Source: Oligoflexia bacterium (GTDB lineage Bacteria; Bdellovibrionota; JAFGOL01). From it: DNA of 8,530 bases. The stretch is from positions 1 through 8,530 of the forward strand of contig JAFGOL010000135.1 in assembly GCA_016926495.1 (NCBI GenBank), written 5' to 3'. The notes under the pieces were generated by a model, which worked only from the letters and a program-made list of their open reading frames with translations, did no database searches and was not told the DNA's origin. The number at the start of each line of letters is the position of its first letter. The stretch's first letter is position 1. Below, in pieces: positions 1-6,167 of the stretch. A program made the translations under genes and the position numbers.

Positions 1-812
1 CAGCTTTTTTGGAGTTTTCTTATTACGGGCAGCATCTCGGTACAGATACTGCATTCCGTGGAATGTACGGCAACAAGCAAGGGTAACTTACCGGGTTTCA
101 GGATTTGATGGGAAGCGGTATTTGCGTTATCAGGTGAGGGATTGCCGGTTTGGGGTTTTGCAGGGACGTCTTTCAGCAGGTATACGGCAAAAACAACAAG
201 TACAAGTCCCAGTAACCTGTTAAGCATGGTTATAAACGGCCTGTTGTTTTTGATGAATTTCGTTATCTTATCCGTAAAAAGGGCGAAAAGGAGCAGGGGG
301 GTTGAAATTCCGGCCCCGAACACCATAAGCCTTATACCGCCGCCTGCCACTCCTGTTTCCTGCGACGCTATATACGTAAGTATGCCTCCAAGCACAGGCC
401 CTATGCAGGGTGACCATGTGAGCCCGAAAATAATACCCATAATGAGGGCATTCAGAACAGGAAAGGGAGTTCTGAATTTTGCGGCATCTATATTGTAGGA
501 AGACTCCATTACCGGAATTATTATGATACGTAAAAAATGAAGGCCCAGGATAATTAATATAATCCCGGCAACAAGATTTATGATTGCCCTGTTACCCTGA
601 ATGAGATCTCCTGTTGCAGCGGCGCCCATGCCCAGTATCGTGAATATGACGGTGAAACCTATACAAAAGAACAGGCCGGCCGTAAAAACCCGGTACCTGC
701 TTTTTTGTTCTATATTTCCGAGTATGGTAGCGAAATATACAGGTATGACCGGCAGGATACAGGGGGACAGAAAGCTTAGTATGCCGGAAAAATATATACC
801 TATTATTTCCAT
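1..812 (-). CDS. ccdA: CcdA/DsbD-type thiol-disulfide transporter with C-terminal thioredoxin-like domain (partial, runs off left edge)
   Basis: The reverse strand is open from an ATG at 812 to the window edge, giving 270 visible residues. The N-terminal ~215 residues form about six hydrophobic segments (roughly 3-31, 42-66, 76-101, 117-149, 160-180, 193-213). They carry the two cysteine-proline motifs of the CcdA family: SPCILP (C18) and WSPCIGP (C136). In this family these cysteines carry electrons from cytoplasmic thioredoxin across the inner membrane. A Pro/Asn-rich linker (about 214-235) leads to the start of a thioredoxin-like fold with a CSIC motif (C254, C257), cut by the edge. The likely role is delivering reductant to periplasmic thiols, for cytochrome c maturation or disulfide repair. 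No DsbD N-terminal alpha domain precedes the membrane core. An AAAGGAA at 824-830 lies 11 bases before the ATG. The family call is firm; the partner substrate is unknown. Confidence 0.9.
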   Translation of the reverse strand, partial: MEIIGIYFSGILSFLSPCILPVIPVYFATILGNIEQKSRYRVFTAGLFFCIGFTVIFTILGMGAAATGDLIQGNRAIINLVAGIILIILGLHFLRIIIIPVMESSYNIDAAKFRTPFPVLNALIMGIIFGLTWSPCIGPVLGGILTYIASQETGVAGGGIRLMVFGAGISTPLLLFALFTDKITKFIKNNRPFITMLNRLLGLVLVVFAVYLLKDVPAKPQTGNPSPDNANTASHQILKPGKLPLLVAVHSTECSICTEMLPVIRKLQKS

Positions 813-900
813 TGATAATAAAATTCCTTTATTGTTAAATAGTGTCCTTAGAGTATGAAATCATCAGGTTAATTTCAAGAGAATTTTTGGAGTTTTTAAA
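813..900. promoter_or_regulatory. Divergent intergenic region between ccdA and the sensor kinase
   Basis: This 88-base AT-rich gap must hold the 5' signals of both divergent genes. On the plus strand, TTGTTA (832-837) and TATGAA (854-859) are separated by 16 bases and each match the sigma-70 consensus at 4 of 6 positions. On the minus strand, TTGAAA (reverse of 873-878) is a good -35, but the nearest -10-like hexamers are weak. The two candidate promoters overlap, so the genes could share control. Hexamer matches in AT-rich DNA are common, so these are only candidates. Confidence 0.3.
889..892 (+). promoter_or_regulatory. Ribosome binding site that selects the GTG start of the kinase
   Basis: GGAG sits 8 bases before the GTG at 901, an ideal spacing. 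It is 14 bases before the alternative ATG at 907, which is too far. This is the main reason for choosing the GTG start. Confidence 0.6.
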
Positions 901-2001
901 GTGTCAATGGTCTTTTCTGAAACGGATTTCCGGAACCAGGTGGAATTGCTTCCGCTTGGTTTTGTTATCATGATCAATAATGATATCGTTTACGCCAACC
1001 GGTCAGCGGCAAGGCTTTTGGGAAAAGACAGTCCTGACCAGGTCAGGGGCAATGATTTTGCCGTGTTTGTGCATGAACATTACAGCAGGCTTTACCTGGA
1101 TGAACTTACCGTAGCGAAAAATTCAAAAGTAAGCTGGCCTTTGCAGGTAAGGCTGAACCAGGAAAAAGTTAACAAGTACGTGGAAATACTCGTGACTTAT
1201 TTTATTCATGAGGGGCAGGAAGCGTACCAGATCGTTATTTCGGACGTTACCCTTAAAAAAAATATAGAATCTGAAATGAAAAAGCTGCTTGCGCAGGCTT
1301 TCCGGTCCAACAAGCTTGCCGCCCTGGGAGAACTTGTGGCCGGGGTCGCGCACGAGGTCAATAATCCGCTTTCTATTATTCAGACATACCTTGAACTGAT
1401 AAGGGATTATATAAAATCCGAGCCTGAACCCCACGAGTTGAGTATAAAAGCCCTGGACAAGCAGGAGGCGGCGGTTAAAAGAATATCGGAAATAGTAAGG
1501 GGACTCAGAAGTTATGCCAAGGGCGACAGGGACAATATCTCGGATGTTGATGTCCATAAGGCTATTGAAAGCACGGTAAGCCTTGTAAGCTTTATATATA
1601 AGAAACAGGATATATTATTTGCTCTGGAACTGGACGCGCAAAAATCAACCCTTAAGGCAAACCTTGGCAAGCTTCAGCAGGTGTTCATGAATCTTTTTTC
1701 GAATGCCAGGGATGCCATAGTTGAAAGTAGCAGGGAATCCGAGGGAAAAATTACCGTTACTTCTTCAAACAGCGGAAGCAATATTGTTATAAAAGTATCC
1801 GATAACGGCATGGGAATACCGGCGGAAAATCTTGAAAAGATTTTTCATTCCTTTTTTACCACCAAGGATGATGAAAAGGGAACGGGACTGGGCCTTTCCA
1901 TTTCGTACAGTTTTGTTATGGACCTGAAAGGTGAAATTACCGTTGATTCCCAAGCGGGAAAGGGGACTACTTTTACCATAACCCTGCCTGTTAAGGATTA
2001 A
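901..2001 (+). CDS. Soluble PAS-domain sensor histidine kinase, orphan in this window
   Basis: The 366-residue protein has no signal peptide or membrane span, so it should sense a cytoplasmic cue. A PAS-like domain occupies about residues 10-118 (GFVIMINNDIVYANRSAARL is its opening). It is followed by a short coiled linker and a HisKA dimerisation domain with the H-box AHEVNNPLSII; H151 is the predicted phosphorylation site. The HATPase domain shows the N-box around N268 (NLFSNARDA), G1 as DNGMGIP from D301, an F-box-like FFTTKDD, and G2 as GTGLGLS from G327. The HPNN-type H-box and FFTTK segment resemble kinases that often pair with NtrC-like regulators, but that pairing is inference. No receiver domain or regulator gene lies nearby. 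It starts at GTG, read as Met, supported by GGAG 8 bases upstream. Its stop overlaps the stop of the convergent gene by 4 bases. The ligand is unknown. Confidence 0.93.
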   Translation: MSMVFSETDFRNQVELLPLGFVIMINNDIVYANRSAARLLGKDSPDQVRGNDFAVFVHEHYSRLYLDELTVAKNSKVSWPLQVRLNQEKVNKYVEILVTYFIHEGQEAYQIVISDVTLKKNIESEMKKLLAQAFRSNKLAALGELVAGVAHEVNNPLSIIQTYLELIRDYIKSEPEPHELSIKALDKQEAAVKRISEIVRGLRSYAKGDRDNISDVDVHKAIESTVSLVSFIYKKQDILFALELDAQKSTLKANLGKLQQVFMNLFSNARDAIVESSRESEGKITVTSSNSGSNIVIKVSDNGMGIPAENLEKIFHSFFTTKDDEKGTGLGLSISYSFVMDLKGEITVDSQAGKGTTFTITLPVKD

Positions 2002-2363
2002 AAATCCAGAACGATTTCCCCGATATCAAATACAGTATTCAGACCGGACAGCTTTTTTTGTGAAATTTCGATACGTATCTCCCGGATGACTGACTGGTCC
2101 CTTATGATCAGTTTTGTTACAGACCCTTCTTCAAGTTCCACGTCAGAAATTGTAAATTTACCGTATCTGTTGCTTAAAGAGCAGTTTGTACCTTTTTTAC
2201 CGGGAATACATACTTTAAGCATTGACGCGGGCTTTTTGTCTTTATTAATAATCCTCCCGGTTGCGTATTTATTACCCAGGCTGGCTACTAATATGGAGAA
2301 AAATATAATAATGGTAATCAGAAAAATTAAATAAACATTGGGAGCTGCCAGATTTTTTCTCAT
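1998..2363 (-). CDS. Small membrane-anchored protein with a carboxypeptidase-regulatory-like beta-sandwich domain
   Basis: From the ATG at 2363 this is a 121-residue protein. A basic N-terminus (MRKN) is followed by one strongly hydrophobic segment at about residues 10-30, which is likely an uncleaved anchor. The rest lies outside the cytoplasm. The soluble part (about 33-120) follows the pattern of CarboxypepD_reg-like domains: ATGRIINKDKKPA, a hydrophobic strand, then SNRYGKFTISDVEL (compare the usual TDxxGxF), and further beta strands. Such domains are structural modules of surface or periplasmic proteins and are not themselves catalytic. C52 and C61 could form a disulfide. A TTG at 2399 would extend it by 12 residues but would abut the neighbouring ATG at 2400 and leave no upstream region, so I prefer 2363. 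Neither start has a clear ribosome binding site. It is divergent from the secretin gene, which suggests but does not prove a link to that machine. Confidence 0.7.
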   Translation of the reverse strand: MRKNLAAPNVYLIFLITIIIFFSILVASLGNKYATGRIINKDKKPASMLKVCIPGKKGTNCSLSNRYGKFTISDVELEEGSVTKLIIRDQSVIREIRIEISQKKLSGLNTVFDIGEIVLDF

Positions 2364-2399
2364 ATTTGTATAGTTTGTCCGATATTTGCAAATAATCAA
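2364..2399. promoter_or_regulatory. Short divergent gap with a 12-base perfect palindrome
   Basis: TATTTGCAAATA at 2383-2394 is a perfect 12-base inverted repeat. It lies in the only non-coding stretch between the membrane-anchored gene (minus) and the secretin module (plus). Its position fits an operator for a dimeric regulator acting on one or both genes. The gap is very short and AT-rich, so chance is possible, and no regulator gene is adjacent. Confidence 0.3.
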
Positions 2400-2449
2400 A
2401 TGAAAAATGGGGTGTTCGGGCCGGACTGCTTTTTGCAGTATCTTTTGTC
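2400..2449 (+). other. Displaced signal-peptide coding segment upstream of the secretin start (possible frameshift)
   Basis: Read in the secretin frame, bases 2405-2449 encode KWGVRAGLLFAVSFV with no stop. This runs straight into MILIFLLNLLYSAGA, giving basic, hydrophobic and small-residue regions in the right order for a signal peptide. There is no usual start codon in that frame. An ATG at 2400 lies one frame away, followed by an A5 run (2403-2407); one extra A would give MKKWGVRAGLL fused in frame. As it stands, the ATG at 2400 reads a 17-codon peptide whose TGA (2451-2453) overlaps the ATG at 2450 as ATGA. That also permits a coupled leader-peptide reading. Confidence 0.5.
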
Positions 2450-3787
2450 ATGATATTGATTTTTTTACTGAATTTATTGTATTCGGCAGGTGCTTACGAC
2501 AAGCTGGACAAGATTAATATTCTTTATGTGGGTGAGTCCCGCGTTATAGACGGAACAGGTATTAAAAAAGTTACGGTGGCCAACAGCAGGATAATTAAAG
2601 TAAGCAGAAGCGGCAGCAAAGATCTTTCAATTTCCGCAAGAAGAAAAGGCAGTTCCGATATTAAAATATGGAACAAAAAAGGTGAAATATCAGGGTATTC
2701 GTTTACGGTAATCTCCGCGGAAGTATACCAGCGGCTTGGCGCGGTCAGGCAGGCCCTGTCGGGCGTGAAAGGTGTGCGCGTGGCAAATGCCGGAGATTAT
2801 ATATATATAACCGGCCTGATTGAAAACGCAGAAGAGCAGGACCTTGTAAACAAGGTCGTGTCATCTCATTCCGGGGTAATGAATTACGCGAAAACATCCG
2901 CGTCGCTTCAGGGACAGAGGATAAGGGCAGTTACAGCAGAACTCTTTGACTTGGGACTTTATGATATATCCGTGAGTGAGGTCGCCGGAATAATGTATAT
3001 TAAAGGCAGTGTGAGGAGCAGGGAGCAGCTTGATAATGTTACGCACCATATCAAAACAAGGTACGCGGACGCGGTACCGGATATAGCCGTTGTCCCGTAC
3101 CAGGTTGATATAGACGTAAAAATTATGGAAGTTTCAGGCTCCCTGTCAGGAAAGCTCGGATTTGACATACCCACGCAGTACAATGTTACGAGGCATACCG
3201 TTTTTTCCAGGATCGAAATAGACAGCGTATTAAACCTTGAGAAGCAAAAGGGCAGGATAAGAATACTCGCCAATCCTTCTCTCAGCGCCAACGATTCTGA
3301 AAAAGCGGTTTTTCATGCCGGCGGTGAATTGCCGATCAGGCTCAGCTCAAGGTTCAGTTCGTCGGTCGAGTGGAAAAATTACGGAGTAATGCTCAATTTT
3401 ATTCCAAGGGTGATTAACGACAATACCGTGAAACTTAATATAGAGAGTGAATTCAGCAGCATGGACGGTATATCAGGACAGGGTGACATACCGTCGTTTT
3501 CCGTAAGGAGGGTAAGCACTGTTGTTACGGTTGACAGCAACAAGTCCGTGCTTATATCCGGCCTCATTCATAAAATGTCTTCAAGAGGAAACAGCGGTTT
3601 GCCTGTTTTGTCCGAGGTCCCGGTAATTTCTGACATATTTTCCCTCAATGAAAGCAGTAATTCCGATTCGGAACTTGCTATAATGGTTACTCCGTCGATA
3701 AGGTTCAGGTGCGAGGGTTTTATGCTGGACAGGGAACTGGAAGAATTGCTTGTTGAAGCGCTTGGTGAAGAGGTAAAGCGGGAATAG
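2450..3787 (+). CDS. cpaC: CpaC/RcpA-type secretin, outer-membrane channel of a Tad-like pilus or secretion system
   Basis: The 445-residue product has the CpaC domain order. Residues ~22-88 match the pilus-formation N-terminal domain (INILYVGESRVI, then a SSDIKIWNKKG strand). A BON-like domain lies at ~93-150 (YIYITGLIENAEEQD) and a second BON-like unit at ~160-208 (MYIKGSVRSREQ). The secretin beta-barrel domain spans ~220-425, with ILANPSLSA (N275-P276), the GGELPI segment, and the hallmark GLPVLSEVPVISDIF from G383, ending in LAIMVTPSIR. CpaC secretins oligomerise in the outer membrane and let the pilus or substrate out. It is slightly short for the family. The ATG at 2450 gives a hydrophobic start with no positive charge and no clear ribosome binding site. 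The true N-terminus probably lies upstream in a shifted frame. PilQ and GspD are less likely because of the BON domains and the CpaF-type partner two bases downstream. Confidence 0.9.
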   Translation: MILIFLLNLLYSAGAYDKLDKINILYVGESRVIDGTGIKKVTVANSRIIKVSRSGSKDLSISARRKGSSDIKIWNKKGEISGYSFTVISAEVYQRLGAVRQALSGVKGVRVANAGDYIYITGLIENAEEQDLVNKVVSSHSGVMNYAKTSASLQGQRIRAVTAELFDLGLYDISVSEVAGIMYIKGSVRSREQLDNVTHHIKTRYADAVPDIAVVPYQVDIDVKIMEVSGSLSGKLGFDIPTQYNVTRHTVFSRIEIDSVLNLEKQKGRIRILANPSLSANDSEKAVFHAGGELPIRLSSRFSSSVEWKNYGVMLNFIPRVINDNTVKLNIESEFSSMDGISGQGDIPSFSVRRVSTVVTVDSNKSVLISGLIHKMSSRGNSGLPVLSEVPVISDIFSLNESSNSDSELAIMVTPSIRFRCEGFMLDRELEELLVEALGEEVKRE

Positions 3788-3789
3788 CC

Positions 3790-4821
3790 ATGCCGTCTAA
3801 TTCCGAAATAATAGATCGTATAATACAAAACAGCAACGGGCACAGTGAATTATCTCCTGGCCTCGAAGAATATTACGGCTGCTTTGAGGAAGATCTTAAA
3901 AAACTTTTTGTCAGGGAGGGCGTAACCGAAATCATGATAAACGGTAACTCCGGGATTTATATTGAGGAAAACGGAAGGCTTGCCCCGGTCCCGCTGCTCG
4001 TGAATGACATTCAACGGCAAAAATTCATCGATACTGTTTCAATGCTCAATTCAAGGAGTATCGATTACAATCACCCGGTATTCGACGGCAAGCTCCCGGA
4101 CGGTTCGAGGTGCAATATAATAATACCTCCTGTTTCGTTGACCGGTACTGTGATTACGATAAGGAGGCATAATTGCGGTATGGCCGGCCTTGATAAAATA
4201 GTGGAAACAGGCATGCTTGACAGGGCGGACAGCGATTATTTAAAAAAGGCCGTGTCAGACAGGCAGAATATTATTGTAGCCGGAGGAACAGGCACGGGCA
4301 AAACAACGCTGGTCAATGCCCTTGTGAACAGCATTGAGTGTATGGGTGAGGAATTCAGGCATGAACGGATAATTACCATTGAAGACACGGCGGAGCTTAA
4401 CATCAGGCTGCCTCACGTTATCAGCCTTGAAGCGCGTTTTGCTACCGCTGACTGCGACAGCAAAGTTACGATAAGGGACCTTGTTAAGGCCGCGCTCAGG
4501 ATGAGACCGGACAGGATAATAATAGGCGAGGTGAGGGGGGAGGAGGCCTATGACCTCCTGCACGCGATGAATACAGGTCACAGGGGAGTTATATGCACCC
4601 TGCACGCCAACTCGTGCAGGGACGCTCTGCGCAGGCTTGAAACACTCTCGATACTGGGGCACGGTAATCTTGATATTTCGATCCCGCGGAGCTGGATCGC
4701 CGGAAATGCCGACCTTGTAATATACATTGAAAAGGAAAAAGGAAAACGCATGGTCAGCGAGATAAAGAAAGTGGAAGGAATTGAATGCGGAAATTATATT
4801 TTATCAGGGAATATTTGCTGA
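3790..4821 (+). CDS. cpaF: CpaF/TadA-type secretion ATPase (VirB11 superfamily)
   Basis: This cytoplasmic hexameric ATPase should power assembly or secretion through the secretin encoded just before it. It has 343 residues, about a hundred fewer than many CpaF proteins, because little precedes the N-terminal domain. The N-terminal domain reads FVREGVTEIMINGNSGIYIE and continues with FDGKLPDGSRCNIIIPP, as in the family. The catalytic part shows Walker A GGTGTGKTT (G165-T173, K171), the Asp box ITIEDTAEL (E198, D199), Walker B MRPDRIIIGEVRGEEA (E247), and the His box HRGVICTLHANS (H264-S275). The absence of the tetracysteine motif of GspE/PilB ATPases favours the Tad/VirB11 branch. Only two bases separate it from the secretin stop, so the two are one operon. 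The usual downstream platform genes tadB and tadC are not present; ablA follows instead. Confidence 0.93.
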   Translation: MPSNSEIIDRIIQNSNGHSELSPGLEEYYGCFEEDLKKLFVREGVTEIMINGNSGIYIEENGRLAPVPLLVNDIQRQKFIDTVSMLNSRSIDYNHPVFDGKLPDGSRCNIIIPPVSLTGTVITIRRHNCGMAGLDKIVETGMLDRADSDYLKKAVSDRQNIIVAGGTGTGKTTLVNALVNSIECMGEEFRHERIITIEDTAELNIRLPHVISLEARFATADCDSKVTIRDLVKAALRMRPDRIIIGEVRGEEAYDLLHAMNTGHRGVICTLHANSCRDALRRLETLSILGHGNLDISIPRSWIAGNADLVIYIEKEKGKRMVSEIKKVEGIECGNYILSGNIC

Positions 4822-4868
4822 ATACGAAAAGGCCTTTACATTATGTCATAATTTGATAGCACTTTTAT
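4822..4868 (+). promoter_or_regulatory. Gap before ablA with two small inverted repeats; no clear promoter
   Basis: This 47-base gap contains the perfect palindrome AAAGGCCTTT (4828-4837) and the inverted repeat TTATG-T-CATAA (4841-4851). Neither has the GC-rich stem and T-run of an intrinsic terminator. A TTTACA at 4835-4840 has no partner -10 at normal spacing. There is also no good ribosome binding site for ablA. The gap could carry an operator for osmotic control, or ablA may simply be read from the upstream operon. Confidence 0.25.
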
Positions 4869-6167
4869 ATGGGGGCAAAAACCAACAAGGATAAGATCAA
4901 GTCACGGATTTCCCATGACGGCGGCGGAAACTGGTATGACTACAGATGGCATTTGAAAAATATTATCCGGGATTTGCCGAGAGCGTTTGAACTGCTCGGT
5001 ATCAGGCCCGGGCAGGATTTTTTGCGCGACTCAACAGAAGTTTTGAGTAAATTCCCGCTTGCCATTACTCCATATTATTTATCGCTTATTGATGTCAGTG
5101 ATTATATGAATGATCCGGTTTTTAAACAGTCCTTTCCCTCGTACAAGGAACTGGATGTAAAGCATAATGACATGATCGATCCCCTGTCTGAAGACAAGGA
5201 CAGTCCTGTAAAAACAATAGTCCACCGGTACCCTGACAGGGTGCTTTTTAACGTATGTAATTACTGCTCCATGTATTGCAGGCATTGCACCAGGAAAAGG
5301 AAAGTGGGCGACAGTGACCATGTGCTGTCCAAAAAGGATTTGCTCGAGGGGGTAAAATATATCAAAAATACTCCCAGGGTAAGAGATGTGCTTCTGTCCG
5401 GCGGTGACCCGTTGATGCTGGAAGACGAAAAAATCGACTGGCTGTTGGGAGAAATTGCGCGAATCCCTCATGTAGAAGTAATAAGGCTTGGTACCAGGAT
5501 GCCGGTAGTACTTCCCTTCAGGATCACCGATGACTTATTATCCGTGTTCAGAAAGTATAAATCCCTGTGGATTAATTCTCATTTTAATCATCCCAAGGAA
5601 ATAACCGGTGCTTCAATTATGGCACTTAACAAATTATCCGAAGCCGGAATACCGCTCGGCAACCAGTCTGTTCTGCTGTCCGGTGTTAACGATTGTCCGC
5701 GAATTATTAAGAACCTTGTTCAGAAGCTGGTCAAGCACAGGGTAAGGCCCTATTACCTGTACCAATGCGACCTGGCGGAAGGCTTGTCGCATTTCAGGAC
5801 CCCGATAGGCAAGGGTATTGAAATTATGGAAAGCCTGATCGGTCATACGAGCGGTTTTTCCATTCCCACATACGTCGTTGATGCTCCGGGCGGGGCGGGT
5901 AAAATACCCCTTACACCCAACTATATAATTTCGTGGTCTTCGGATAAAGTCATACTTCGCAATTACGAGGGAATAATAACAACGTACAGGGAGCCTGCCA
6001 GGTATTTAAATTGCAACATGGATTGCGACGCGTGCAAACTGCACCTGAACATGGATGACGCGGCCGAACAGTCAAACCCTATCGGAATAGAAAAGCTTTT
6101 GTCAGATACAGACGATACTATTTCGCTTATTCCCCAGAATACGGAGAGGATGAAGAGAAGGAAATGA
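4869..6167 (+). CDS. ablA: Lysine 2,3-aminomutase (radical SAM, PLP), osmolyte pathway
   Basis: The enzyme converts L-lysine to L-beta-lysine with a 4Fe-4S cluster, S-adenosylmethionine and PLP. The 432 residues match the family length. The cluster motif is CSMYCRHC (C133, C137, C140), followed by TRKRK. The PLP lysine is K345 in [10 protein letters not shown]. Both aspartates that bind the substrate amino group in the clostridial enzyme have counterparts here: D301 in YQCDLAEG and D338 in VVDAPGG. In glutamate 2,3-aminomutases these positions differ, so lysine is the expected substrate. Likely zinc ligands are C276 (NDCP) and C382, C386, C389 near the C-terminus. That C-terminal domain and the length separate it from EpmB, which modifies elongation factor P. 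The gene overlaps ablB by 4 bases, which fixes its role as osmolyte synthesis. The ATG at 4869 lacks a clear ribosome binding site, but no better start is visible nearby. Confidence 0.95.
   Translation: MGAKTNKDKIKSRISHDGGGNWYDYRWHLKNIIRDLPRAFELLGIRPGQDFLRDSTEVLSKFPLAITPYYLSLIDVSDYMNDPVFKQSFPSYKELDVKHNDMIDPLSEDKDSPVKTIVHRYPDRVLFNVCNYCSMYCRHCTRKRKVGDSDHVLSKKDLLEGVKYIKNTPRVRDVLLSGGDPLMLEDEKIDWLLGEIARIPHVEVIRLGTRMPVVLPFRITDDLLSVFRKYKSLWINSHFNHPKEITGASIMALNKLSEAGIPLGNQSVLLSGVNDCPRIIKNLVQKLVKHRVRPYYLYQCDLAEGLSHFRTPIGKGIEIMESLIGHTSGFSIPTYVVDAPGGAGKIPLTPNYIISWSSDKVILRNYEGIITTYREPARYLNCNMDCDACKLHLNMDDAAEQSNPIGIEKLLSDTDDTISLIPQNTERMKRRK

Noticed and set aside
142..858. Two plus-strand open frames (142-498 and 601-858) that look like small proteins
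   Set aside because: They lie opposite the continuous CcdA reading frame on the minus strand, whose conserved SPC motifs show it to be the real gene.
1123..1953. Minus-strand open frames inside the kinase gene
   Set aside because: The plus strand carries every kinase motif in order across the same bases; the minus frames show no recognisable domain.
2397..2399. TTG at 2399 as start of the membrane-anchored protein
   Set aside because: It would abut the ATG at 2400 of the opposite gene, has no ribosome binding site, and adds a tail before an already normal basic N-terminus and anchor.
2425..2439. Hairpin ACTGC-TTTTT-GCAGT just before the secretin ATG
   Set aside because: The five-base stem is weak, has no T-run after it, and lies in what appears to be signal-peptide coding sequence, so the symmetry is probably accidental.
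3790..4821. Identity as a GspE/PilB type II secretion or type IV pilus ATPase
   Set aside because: There is no tetracysteine zinc motif, the length is short, and the N-terminal domain and CpaC-type partner fit the Tad/VirB11 branch.
4835..4864. Sigma-70 promoter for ablA using TTTACA at 4835-4840
   Set aside because: No acceptable -10 hexamer lies 16-18 bases downstream; CATAAT at 4847-4852 is far too close.
4869..6167. Identity as glutamate 2,3-aminomutase or EpmB
   Set aside because: Both lysine-binding aspartates are present, the C-terminal domain is full length, and ablB is translationally coupled.
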